Part shown: positions 19,281-27,943 of the stretch, piece by piece | Layout: each line of letters starts with the position of its first letter | Position numbering within the stretch: the first letter of the stretch is position 1 | NCBI GenBank assembly: GCA_018896025.1 | Contig: JAHIND010000036.1 | Span: 31,702 to 95,701 of the forward strand | Length of the DNA: 64,000 nt | Direction of reading: 5' to 3' | From: Pseudomonadota bacterium | Lineage (GTDB): Bacteria > Desulfobacterota > Desulfarculia > Desulfarculales > Desulfarculaceae | Position numbers and translations under genes: made by a program | The notes under the pieces: generated by a model | Told to the model about the DNA's origin: nothing | The model's input: the letters and a program-made list of their open reading frames with translations, nothing else | Database searches by the model: none

Positions 19281-20651
19281 ATGGACATAGATATCGCCTC
19301 CCACTGGGGCACCGTGGCCGACACCATGCACGACACGGTTTTGGTGGTGGACCCCCAAGGACGCATCGCACGCATCAACCAGGCCGGAGAGGAACTCACC
19401 GGCTACAGCCGCGAGCAGATCGAGGGGCAATCCTGCCGGGTGCTAAACTGCACCGGTTGCAAGATCATCGGCAAGGGCAGCGGGGTGGACTACTGCGGCC
19501 TGTTCAGCGCCGGGGAGGTCCGCTCCAAGCGCTGCACCATCACCAACCGCGCGGGCGAGCGGGTGGTGGTGCTCAAACGGGCCAGCGTGCTCAAGGACGA
19601 CCAGGGCAACATCACCGGGGCGGTGGAGACGCTGACCGACCTCACCGAGTTGCACGCCAAGGAGCGCGAAATATCCGAGCTGCGCCGCACCCTGCGCGGC
19701 GACGACGGTTTCGAGGGCCTGGTGGGCAACTCCCCGGCCATGACCGGCCTGTACCGCATCATCGAGACGGTGGCCCAGTCCGACTACCCGGTGCTTATCC
19801 AGGGGGCCAGCGGCACCGGCAAGGAACTGGCCGCCGAGGCCATCCACCGCCGGGGGCCCCGGGCAAATAAGCCCTACCTCAAGGTGAACTGCGCGGCCTT
19901 GAACCCCAACCTCTTGGAGAGCGAGCTTTTCGGCCACGTGAAGGGCTCCTTCACCGGGGCGGACCGGGACCGGGTGGGCCGCTTCGAGGCGGCCGAGGGC
20001 GGCGACATCCTGCTGGACGAGATCGGCGAGATCCCCCCGGCCACCCAGCTTAGGCTGCTGCGGGTGCTCCAGGAAAAGGAGATCGAGCGGGTGGGCGAGA
20101 ACCGGCCCCGCCCGGTGAACGCGCGCATCCTGGCGGCCACCAACCGCGACCTGGCGGAGTTGGTGCGCCAGGGCTCCTTCCGGGAGGACCTGTTCTACCG
20201 CCTGGACGTGGTGCCGGTGCAGATGCCCTCCCTGGCCGAGCGCCGGGAGGACCTTCCCCTCTTGGTGGAGCACTTCATGGCCCAGGCCGTGGCCAAGTCG
20301 GGCAAGGAGATCATGGGCATGGCCCCAGACGCCTTTGACCTGCTGGACGCCTACCCCTGGCCGGGCAACGTGCGCGAGCTGCGCCACGCGGTGGAGTACG
20401 CCTGCGTGCTCTGCCCCGGCGGGCTCATCACCACCGAGTACCTGCCCCCCAAGCTGCGCCGCCAGGCTCCCGCCCAGCCCTCGGCCGCCTCCCAGAAGGG
20501 GCAGCGCATGGCCCAGCGCCAGGAGCTGATCGAGGCCCTGCGCCAAGCCGGGGGCAACAAGAGCAAGGCTGCCGAACTGCTGGGGGTGTGCCGGGCCACG
20601 GTCTGGAACCGCATCAACCGGCTGGACATCGACTGCGACCGGGATTTATAG
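19281..20651 (+). CDS. PAS-domain sigma-54-dependent Fis-family transcriptional activator
   Basis: GASGTGKELAAEAIH, GAFTGA-like GSFTGADRDRVG, C-terminal Fis HTH (GGNKSKAAELLGVCRATVWNRI); N-terminal PAS. Confidence 0.93.
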   Translation: MDIDIASHWGTVADTMHDTVLVVDPQGRIARINQAGEELTGYSREQIEGQSCRVLNCTGCKIIGKGSGVDYCGLFSAGEVRSKRCTITNRAGERVVVLKRASVLKDDQGNITGAVETLTDLTELHAKEREISELRRTLRGDDGFEGLVGNSPAMTGLYRIIETVAQSDYPVLIQGASGTGKELAAEAIHRRGPRANKPYLKVNCAALNPNLLESELFGHVKGSFTGADRDRVGRFEAAEGGDILLDEIGEIPPATQLRLLRVLQEKEIERVGENRPRPVNARILAATNRDLAELVRQGSFREDLFYRLDVVPVQMPSLAERREDLPLLVEHFMAQAVAKSGKEIMGMAPDAFDLLDAYPWPGNVRELRHAVEYACVLCPGGLITTEYLPPKLRRQAPAQPSAASQKGQRMAQRQELIEALRQAGGNKSKAAELLGVCRATVWNRINRLDIDCDRDL

Positions 20652-20765
20652 GCCGACCGTGCGGCGGCGATGACTATTGATTAGGCGTGTCCTATAATGG
20701 TAGGGGTTTCATAACGAGACTGCGCTGGTCGCCACATAATCGCGGCTGATGGTTTCGGGAGGATC

Positions 20766-22226
20766 ATGAGAGAGCAGTGGAACTCGCGCAGCGGCTTTGT
20801 GCTGGCCGCGGTGGGCTCGGCGGTGGGCCTGGGCAACATCTGGCGCTTCCCCTACATGGCCTATGAGAACGGGGGCGGCGCTTTTCTTATCCCCTATTTC
20901 TTCGCCATGCTCACCGCCGGGGTGCCCTTCCTCATCATGGAGTTCGCCCTGGGCCACCGCTACAAAAGCGCGGCCCCCCTCACCTTCCACGCCATCAAGA
21001 CGCGCTGGGAGTTCCTGGGCTGGTGGCAGGTCCTGGTCTGCGTGGTCATCTCCTTTTATTACGTGGTCATCCTGGGCTGGACGGTGTGCTACTTCTTCCT
21101 CAGCCTGCACCAGGGCTGGGGCGGCGATCCTTCAGCCTATTTCTTCAAGGACTTCCTTAGGCTCACCTCCAGCCCCCTGGAGCCGGGGGGCATGCGCTGG
21201 CCCATCGTGGCGGCCAACGCCTTTTGCTGGCTGGCGGCCTGGGCGGTTCTGTGGCGGGGGGTGCGCGCGGGCATAGAGCGGCTGAATAAGTTTTTCATGC
21301 CCATACTCTTCGCCCTGGTGCTGGTGCTCCTGGCCAGGGCGGTCACCCTGCCCGGCGCGGCCGAGGGCCTGAATTGGCTGTTCAAGCCGGACTTTTCCAA
21401 CCTGTGGGACTACAAGGTCTGGACCGCGGCCTATGGCCAGATATTCTTCACCCTATCCATCGGCTTCGGCATCATGATCGCCTACTCCAGCTACCTGCCC
21501 GACGACGCCGACATAGCCAACAACGGTTTCATCACCGTGTTCCTCAACTGCGGCTTCAGCCTGTTGGCGGGCACCATGGTGTTCGGGGTGCTGGGCTTCA
21601 TGGCCGCCCAACAGGGCGTGCCCATCAAGGAGGTGGTTTCCCAGGGGGTGGGCCTGGCCTTTGCCACCATCCCCGCGGCCCTGAACATGATGCCCGCCGC
21701 CGGTCTGTTCGGGGGAGTGTTCTTCCTGGCCCTGTTGTTCGCCGGTTTCTCCAGCTTCATATCCATCGTGGAGGCCTGCGTGGCCCCGCTCATGGAAAAG
21801 CTGGGCTGGACGCGGGCCCGGGCGGTGACCGTGCTGTGCGCCCTGGGCCTGGTGGGTAGCTTGGCCTTTTCCACCGGCGGCGGCCTGCTGTTGTTGGATC
21901 TGGTGGACCACTTCATCAATAACTACGGCATTGTCTTCGGCGGCCTGGCCGAGATCGTCATGATTGCCTGGTTCGGCCGCCTGGTCGAGATGCGCGGGTA
22001 CATAAACCGGGTTTCGGACTTCCCCCTGGGCCGCTGGTGGCCCATCTGCCTCAAGGTGATCACCCCGCTCACCTTGGGGGTCATGGCCGTCTCCAACCTG
22101 GTGGGAGACCTGGCTCAGCCTTACAGCGGCTATCCCCTGGCCGCGCTCATCGCCTTCGGCTGGGCGCTCATGGCGGTCATGGCCCTGGGGGCCTGGTGGC
22201 TGGCCGCCAAACGCTGGGCCTATTGA
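20766..22226 (+). CDS. Sodium-dependent transporter, SNF/NSS family
   Basis: WNSRSGFVLAAVGSAVGLGNIWRFPYMAYENGGGAFLIPYF. Confidence 0.93.
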   Translation: MREQWNSRSGFVLAAVGSAVGLGNIWRFPYMAYENGGGAFLIPYFFAMLTAGVPFLIMEFALGHRYKSAAPLTFHAIKTRWEFLGWWQVLVCVVISFYYVVILGWTVCYFFLSLHQGWGGDPSAYFFKDFLRLTSSPLEPGGMRWPIVAANAFCWLAAWAVLWRGVRAGIERLNKFFMPILFALVLVLLARAVTLPGAAEGLNWLFKPDFSNLWDYKVWTAAYGQIFFTLSIGFGIMIAYSSYLPDDADIANNGFITVFLNCGFSLLAGTMVFGVLGFMAAQQGVPIKEVVSQGVGLAFATIPAALNMMPAAGLFGGVFFLALLFAGFSSFISIVEACVAPLMEKLGWTRARAVTVLCALGLVGSLAFSTGGGLLLLDLVDHFINNYGIVFGGLAEIVMIAWFGRLVEMRGYINRVSDFPLGRWWPICLKVITPLTLGVMAVSNLVGDLAQPYSGYPLAALIAFGWALMAVMALGAWWLAAKRWAY

Positions 22227-22241
22227 TAAAGGAGTTGGGGC

Positions 22242-22346
22242 ATGACTCTGGGCGCATGGATAATGATGATCGGAGGGTTCCTGGTCACCCTGGGCGGGGC
22301 CGCCCTGTGCCTGACCGTGGCCATAAAAAAGGGGCGCGCGGGCTAG
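22242..22346 (+). CDS. 34-aa small membrane subunit of NSS transporter (MetS-like)
   Basis: MTLGAWIMMIGGFLVTLGGAALCLTVAIKKGRAG*, 15 bp downstream of the NSS gene with GGAG upstream; absent from ORF track because of size. Confidence 0.75.
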   Translation: MTLGAWIMMIGGFLVTLGGAALCLTVAIKKGRAG

Positions 22347-22378
22347 TTATTAAAGTAGGCTCCCGCAATAAACCCCGT

Positions 22379-22590
22379 CCTAGGTGCTCAACTCCATGTT
22401 GATGGCTCCATCGCAGCCGATACCGATCAGCTTCCGATAGCCTGTGTAATAAAAGTGGCTGGTTTTTTGCGGGTCGCCACACACGGTGGCCACTTCCGCG
22501 ATGAATATGGTGTGATCGCCGGTTTCCCCTGGCCCACCACCTCGCACTCATAGGCCACCGTGACGCCGTCAATCGGGCTCCGGTCTTTTT
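22379..22590 (-). pseudogene. Flavin reductase-like C-terminal remnant with a frameshift
   Basis: Reverse strand reads AYECEVVGQG / frameshift / TGDHTIFIAEVATVCGDPQKTSHFYYTGYRKLIGIGCDGAINMELST*; no full-length ORF. Confidence 0.55.
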
Positions 22591-22629
22591 ATATTGGTGC
22601 TGGCCGTAATGGAAGTCGAGGCGATCCCG

Positions 22630-23550
22630 TTAATGCTCGCAGCCACAGGCCGAGGCCAAATGGGACTGGTAGTTCACCCCGGCCAGGCTCCACCACACGG
22701 GATCGATCACCGGCGCAGACTCCACCATGGCCTCCCAGGGATGGAAGTGACGGCAGGAGAAGACATGCCCCGCCATTTCCCGGCCCAACTCGGGAGAGGC
22801 TTCCTGGCGCAGCAGGGCCAAGGCGGCCTCGGGCGGGGATGCCGGGTCCGGGCCCATGAGCACGCTCAGGCTGTGCAGATGGTTGTGGGGGCAGTCCTGG
22901 GGCGTAAAATAATCCTGGCCATTGCGGCGCGCCTGTTCAAAACCAGGCTCGCGGCTCAGTTGGGCCGCCAGGGGGGTGTGCTTGTATTGGAAGGCGTGCA
23001 GGCCCAGCAAGCGGCGATAAAGGTCGAAGCAGAGCCGCCAGCCGGGAGCCTGGCCCTCCAGCACAGGCTGGCCGTAGGGACCGGCGGCAGGCAGGCGCAC
23101 CTGGCGGCAGCGGTCCAGGGCGCTCAGGGAGCACAGGAACCAGGCATGTTCCAGGTCCCAGGTGAACTCCAGGGCCCCCACCGTGAACAGGTGGCTTGGG
23201 ATTTCTTCCCGGCGCTCGAAATCGGGCGTGCCGCTGGGGTCGAAAAGAGGGCTCAGCCTGAGGTCCCGCTCCCGGCGGGAGAAATCGATGAACACCTCTC
23301 CCGCCGGGTGGGGATAGAATCGCACCACAAAGCAGGCGCGCAGTATGTTGTCTTGTCCGGAGTCCAAGCGCTCCACCTGGGCCAGTTCCAGGCCGTAGGC
23401 GCCGGGGGAGCCGGCCAGCCAAAAGTACCAGGCCGGAATCTCCCCCCACACCTGATGCATGCCGTCCAGTCCCAACTCGCCGCGCAGGCGCTCCACCCAG
23501 GAAGCGCTCAGGAGCAGCCCTTCGATGTATCCGCGCGCCAGGGTTTCCAT
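22630..23550 (-). CDS. Hypothetical protein
   Basis: ORF with coding-like composition; METLARGYIEG start preferred. Confidence 0.6.
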   Translation of the reverse strand: METLARGYIEGLLLSASWVERLRGELGLDGMHQVWGEIPAWYFWLAGSPGAYGLELAQVERLDSGQDNILRACFVVRFYPHPAGEVFIDFSRRERDLRLSPLFDPSGTPDFERREEIPSHLFTVGALEFTWDLEHAWFLCSLSALDRCRQVRLPAAGPYGQPVLEGQAPGWRLCFDLYRRLLGLHAFQYKHTPLAAQLSREPGFEQARRNGQDYFTPQDCPHNHLHSLSVLMGPDPASPPEAALALLRQEASPELGREMAGHVFSCRHFHPWEAMVESAPVIDPVWWSLAGVNYQSHLASACGCEH

Positions 23551-23555
23551 AGTTT

Positions 23556-23822
23556 CTATATGGCCTCCTGCTTGGAGAACAACTCTTTGGCGATCTCCAG
23601 ACGGTCCCGGCCCTCGGTCTTGATGCCCGCCAGTTGGGCCGACTCGATGAGCAGTTCGTCCTCGCACAGGGTCAGGGCGTAGCTGGATTCATAGGAGCGG
23701 AAGAAGGCGTCGCGGTCGGCCTTTTGCCTGGCCTCCTCCCGCCCCTCTTCAAAGGCGGCGATAGTCTTGGCCCCTTGCCGCAAGAGGTCGCGGAAAAAAT
23801 CACGCCGGTTTGGCTTGGTCAA
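23556..23822 (-). CDS. Hypothetical protein with N-terminal RRDFFRDLL (Tat-like) motif
   Basis: 88 aa, six bp upstream of previous gene. Confidence 0.55.
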   Translation of the reverse strand: MTKPNRRDFFRDLLRQGAKTIAAFEEGREEARQKADRDAFFRSYESSYALTLCEDELLIESAQLAGIKTEGRDRLEIAKELFSKQEAI

Positions 23823-23846
23823 CTGATCATCTCCAAGTCGCTGGGC

Positions 23847-25085
23847 CTAGTCGCTCTGGCCGGAGGCCCGGCGCAGGGGCCAGTCATGGAAGAACTGCGC
23901 CTGCATGAGCAGCACGCCCAAAAACAGCAGCGTCCAGACCAGGGGTTGGTCCGAGGGCTGGCCCCAGCCCGGCACCTTGCCCAGCACCACCACCGCCAGA
24001 GGTGAGTAGTAGAACCAATAGATAAGCATGCCGCCGACCACCCCGATGATGGAGCGGATGACCGCCCGCGCCAACAGAGGCAGGCCGTTGGGCCAGTTGT
24101 TGAAGTAGTACTTCCAGATAAAGGCGAACAGGACGCAGAAGCCGGAGACTTCACCCATGTGGATGAAGCGCCAGTCCGGGCCGTCGGTGTACTGGCCGCC
24201 CTGGTAGGGCTCCAACCAGATGGTGTTGAAGATGGCGGTGAGCACGTAGACCAGCAGCAGGCCGAGCAGCAGGGTGCCCAGGAAGGTCACCACTCCCTTG
24301 GCCAGATTGGACTCGCCGCCCCGCTCCAGCCATTTCCAGGGGCGGCCTTCCCAGAACAGGTCGGAATAGACCACCCAGAACAGGGTGCAGAGCACCACTC
24401 CCAGGCCGAAGAAGGCGCTGGTGGTGCTGGCCCATCCCTCCCACCAGGGCTTGGCCCCGGCCATCTTCTGGGCCTCGGGGAAGATCAGGCACACGTGGGG
24501 ATGGAAGAGCACCGCGAAGGTGATGATGGAGAAAATGCTCACCGCGAACAGGCGGGACCATCCGGTCACCCAGCGGCTGTCGTTCTGCCAGGGCCAGCGG
24601 CCGAAACCCAGGTCCCAGACCAGGGCCCACCACAAGAAGGCGGTGGAGAAATAAAGGATCGCGGTGGATGACCACTCCCGGGCGTTCCAGGGCTCCGCGC
24701 CGGTGCCACCTCCGGCCACCAGGGCCTGGGGGCTGAAGTAGGCCACGCCCAGTTTGCCGATGAACAGCCAGAAGCCCAGGTAGTAGATCACGTAAAGTAT
24801 AGCCAGACTGAGCACCACCCCCAGGATGCCCTGGCCAATGGCCTTGCCGGCGGGCAGGGCCCGCTCAGGGTCGGACGGCCAGCCCAGCACCTTGCCCAGC
24901 AGAATCACCGAGGCCAGAAGCATGGCCACCAGGGAGAAGCCGTACATGGGGGTGTAGAGCTTCATCACCCCGTCGGCATGCATGAAAATGAACCACAGCA
25001 CCCAGACGATGCCGAATACCACCGCCAGGTTTATCAAGCCATATAGATAATTGAACTTCCCAACATCGGTTGGGCTGTTGGACAT
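23847..25085 (-). CDS. Multi-pass membrane protein of unknown function
   Basis: Many hydrophobic segments with Trp/His-rich loops; clustered with MBL-fold and cytochrome genes. Confidence 0.7.
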   Translation of the reverse strand: MSNSPTDVGKFNYLYGLINLAVVFGIVWVLWFIFMHADGVMKLYTPMYGFSLVAMLLASVILLGKVLGWPSDPERALPAGKAIGQGILGVVLSLAILYVIYYLGFWLFIGKLGVAYFSPQALVAGGGTGAEPWNAREWSSTAILYFSTAFLWWALVWDLGFGRWPWQNDSRWVTGWSRLFAVSIFSIITFAVLFHPHVCLIFPEAQKMAGAKPWWEGWASTTSAFFGLGVVLCTLFWVVYSDLFWEGRPWKWLERGGESNLAKGVVTFLGTLLLGLLLVYVLTAIFNTIWLEPYQGGQYTDGPDWRFIHMGEVSGFCVLFAFIWKYYFNNWPNGLPLLARAVIRSIIGVVGGMLIYWFYYSPLAVVVLGKVPGWGQPSDQPLVWTLLFLGVLLMQAQFFHDWPLRRASGQSD

Positions 25086-25191
25086 GTAGCACCCCCTCCC
25101 GTGGGTAATCGCTCCGGCCTGGGCGAGCCGCTCGGCCGGGCGATGCGAGGCGGGCCGCAGGAACGCTCCGGCCCGCCTCGCGGGAAACCGG

Positions 25192-26289
25192 CTAGAAGAC
25201 CACCGTATCTCCGTTGGTCAAGAACACGTTGCTGGCCTTGGCCACGGTGGAGGTCCGCTTATAGCTCTTGTACTTGTCGGTGCCCTTTACGATGGGCACC
25301 CCCGCGGCGGACGCCTTCTCGCCCCAGATCCAGCCGGTGCAGTGGTTGCAACCCACCTTCTTGAGTTGGAAGGCCTTCACCCCCTTGATGATGTCGTCGA
25401 ACTTGGGGTCCCAGGTCTCGAACAGGGTGATGTGCAGGCCGCCGTAACAGCCGTAGGGCTTGTAGTCCTTCACGTTGCGCCGGGCCCAGGCGTTCAGGGT
25501 GAGGATGCCCGGATGGCAGCAGCCGGTCACCGTGACGATGCCCTTGTCCTTGACGTTGAAGTACAGCACGTTCTCGCCGCGCACCCTGAGGAGGATGGGC
25601 ACGTCGTACATCTTCACCGCCACGCCGGGCATCAGGCGGTAGATGGTGTCGCCCTTTTCGCCCTTGGGATCGGTGAGAACCAGCTTGCCCTGGTGGGGCG
25701 TGCCGTTCTTGTTGACCACCACCTCCTTGCCGTCCTTGGTCTTGGCGACGTTCTGGCCGCCCTTCAAGAGCTTCATGTCCTCTTCGAAGTAGGTCTTGGG
25801 GGCGTACATGGTGATCTTGGGGCTGCGCTTCAAGGTGGACTCGATCCCCCAGTAGTGGTCCAGGTGCCAGTGGGAGAGGATCATGGTGTCCACTTTGCCC
25901 GAGGTCAGCAGCTTGCCCATGTTGCTTTTTTCGTCGTAGATGTAATCCACCCACTCGTTGTTCCAACCGGTGTCCATCAGCAGGATCTTGGGGTCGCCCT
26001 CCAGGGGATAGACCGTGATCTTGGTCATGTAGCCGCCGGCGTTGTTCCAGTCCCAGGGGATGGTGTACTGGTTGGTCATGGCTCCGCCGTAGTCCATCAG
26101 GTTCTTCTTGAAGATGTCGTTGTCGAACCAGCTGGTCTCGCTGAGCACCTCCACCTCGAGCCCCTTGACCTGGCCGAAGTCGACCTTGTCCGCGGCATGG
26201 GCCGATTTGGAGATGATGCCCAAGCCGCCGGTCACCGACGCGGCCGCCCCGGTGGCGGCCATGCCCTTTAAAAAGTCCCTTCTTTTCAT
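25192..26289 (-). CDS. Tat-exported MBL-fold metallohydrolase
   Basis: KRRDFLKGMAATGAAAS Tat signal; ILSHWHLDHYWG metal-binding motif; TGCCHPGIL. Confidence 0.85.
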   Translation of the reverse strand: MKRRDFLKGMAATGAAASVTGGLGIISKSAHAADKVDFGQVKGLEVEVLSETSWFDNDIFKKNLMDYGGAMTNQYTIPWDWNNAGGYMTKITVYPLEGDPKILLMDTGWNNEWVDYIYDEKSNMGKLLTSGKVDTMILSHWHLDHYWGIESTLKRSPKITMYAPKTYFEEDMKLLKGGQNVAKTKDGKEVVVNKNGTPHQGKLVLTDPKGEKGDTIYRLMPGVAVKMYDVPILLRVRGENVLYFNVKDKGIVTVTGCCHPGILTLNAWARRNVKDYKPYGCYGGLHITLFETWDPKFDDIIKGVKAFQLKKVGCNHCTGWIWGEKASAAGVPIVKGTDKYKSYKRTSTVAKASNVFLTNGDTVVF

Positions 26290-26352
26290 CGCGCTTGCCT
26301 CCCTGGCTAATAAGCCTTGACGGTTGTCATAAGTGATATGGATCGGCGGTGC

Positions 26353-26688
26353 CTAGCCCGCTTCCTTTTCCAGGCCGCGGCGGATGGAGTACAGCAGGTC
26401 GATAATCTTGGCCGCCTCCTCGTCGGTTAGCTGAACGTAGTGTTTGTCCATGTAGCGGACCACCAGGGTCCACTCGTCCCTGGTCTTGCCGGAGCGTTCG
26501 GGATCGGCCACCGAAAGGTGGCAGGACAGGCATTTCTTCTGGTAAAGGGCGTAGGCCGCCTTCTGCTCCTTGGCCGCCATCTTCTTGGCCTTGGAGCCGG
26601 CCACGCCCAGGCCGGCCAGGCCCAGCAACAGCAGGGCCGCCAGCACCAGCGCCAAACCGCTTTTCACCGTTGAGTGTTTGCGTTTCAT
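26353..26688 (-). CDS. Small c-type cytochrome-like protein (one CxxCH)
   Basis: Signal peptide, KKCLSCHLSVADPERSGKTRDEWTLVVRYM. Confidence 0.75.
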   Translation of the reverse strand: MKRKHSTVKSGLALVLAALLLLGLAGLGVAGSKAKKMAAKEQKAAYALYQKKCLSCHLSVADPERSGKTRDEWTLVVRYMDKHYVQLTDEEAAKIIDLLYSIRRGLEKEAG

Positions 26689-26901
26689 AAGCCTTCGCCC
26701 TCCTTGTGGGTTTTAGCGGTCTCGGGGACCTGCTGGATTGACAGCCCGGCGCGGAGGCCATATAAAAACACACGACGGTGCCGGCCTTGCCGGTTGCTGT
26801 CACCCCGGGGCTCCTTTTTGATCTTGGCGGGTCGGAAGGAGCCCCGTCTTTTATGTCTTCAGCCCTGCACGGGCCGAATGGTTTTAAAGCCTCGCGCAGG
26901 C

Positions 26902-27654
26902 CTAGGGCCCCAGGGCCAGGGACAAGGCCGCGTCTTTTTCCTGCTCCATCTCGCCCAACCCGGCGCGGAGCATCGGCGATTCGATCAGGGCCGCACGGCC
27001 GCAGCAGAACAGGGCCTGCATCACCTGCTGGCGGCGGGCGGCCTTTTGGGCCGCCTGGGGTTCGTGGGCGCGTATGAAGCCCCAGAGCTGCACCAGGCCC
27101 GCGAAGATCTGGTCGCGCTGGGCGTCGCTGAGGTTGGTGAAATCCAAGGCCGCGCACTGGTCGGAGGCGGTCAGGTTGTCCACCATCAGGCGCAGGCAGG
27201 GGTTGCCGGTTTCCACGGCCATGAGGCGGCAAAAGCGGGCATAGCCCTGGGCCACGCCCAAGGCGTCGCTATCCAGGAAGGCGCGCCCCAGGCCGCTGAC
27301 GCACTGTTCCAGTTGTTCGATGGTTTCTTGGCCCGCGGAGGCCGCGCACCAGGCGGCCAGAGAGGGAAAAAGGCAATAGGCGGCCTCGAACTGCTGCAAG
27401 GGACCGGCTTTTTTGCCGGCGTGCGCCGCCGGTCGCCTCAGCAACTCGGGAGCGATCAGGTAGGCCCCGCTGCCGGTCTTTATGGCCAGCACCCCCCGCG
27501 TCTCCAGAATGCGCAGGGCTTCGCGGAGAGTGGCGCGGCCCACTCCCAGGGTTTTGGCCAACTCACGCTCGGGGGGCAGGCGACCGCCCGGCGACCAAGT
27601 GTTGGAACTTATCATCTGTTCCAGCTTGCCAAGAGTAAGGCCGATTATTCCCAT
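26902..27654 (-). CDS. GntR/FadR-family transcriptional regulator
   Basis: GGRLPPERELAKTLGVGRATLREALRILETRGVLAIKTGSGAYL; start at MGIIGLTLGKLEQ preferred over 27741. Confidence 0.88.
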   Translation of the reverse strand: MGIIGLTLGKLEQMISSNTWSPGGRLPPERELAKTLGVGRATLREALRILETRGVLAIKTGSGAYLIAPELLRRPAAHAGKKAGPLQQFEAAYCLFPSLAAWCAASAGQETIEQLEQCVSGLGRAFLDSDALGVAQGYARFCRLMAVETGNPCLRLMVDNLTASDQCAALDFTNLSDAQRDQIFAGLVQLWGFIRAHEPQAAQKAARRQQVMQALFCCGRAALIESPMLRAGLGEMEQEKDAALSLALGP

Positions 27655-27812
27655 ACATTCCCAGTAGGGTTTATCTCGTTTGGCAAGACAAGGTGAAAAA
27701 TACGGGTGCGAATGCACGATGCGGTATGACCAAATGAACATAATTCAAACATGCCAGTCAAGAGCTAAAAGCTAATTTTCTAAAAAAGCATAATTTGACT
27801 GTTTATCACATA

Positions 27813-27827
27813 ATTGGTATGACCAAT
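27813..27827. promoter_or_regulatory. Candidate GntR/FadR operator ATTGGT-ATG-ACCAAT
   Basis: Perfect 6-bp inverted repeat with 3-bp spacer in the region between the GntR gene and the divergent PAS gene; TGGTNNNACCA-type site. Confidence 0.6.
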
Positions 27828-27943
27828 CATGCGGGATAACTCCAAATTCCGCCTTTTCCCGCGATTAGCCGGGCCCGGGATTCACCCTGCAGGCGATATT
27901 TGTTACTCTAGGGAATATCCTCAGCAGGGGGGCGGCGCCGGAC

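Noticed and set aside
26807-26845. GGGGCTCC...GGAGCCCC hairpin downstream of the GntR gene as its terminator
   Set aside because: The T-run lies on the plus-strand side, not on the minus-strand side needed for the GntR gene; role unclear
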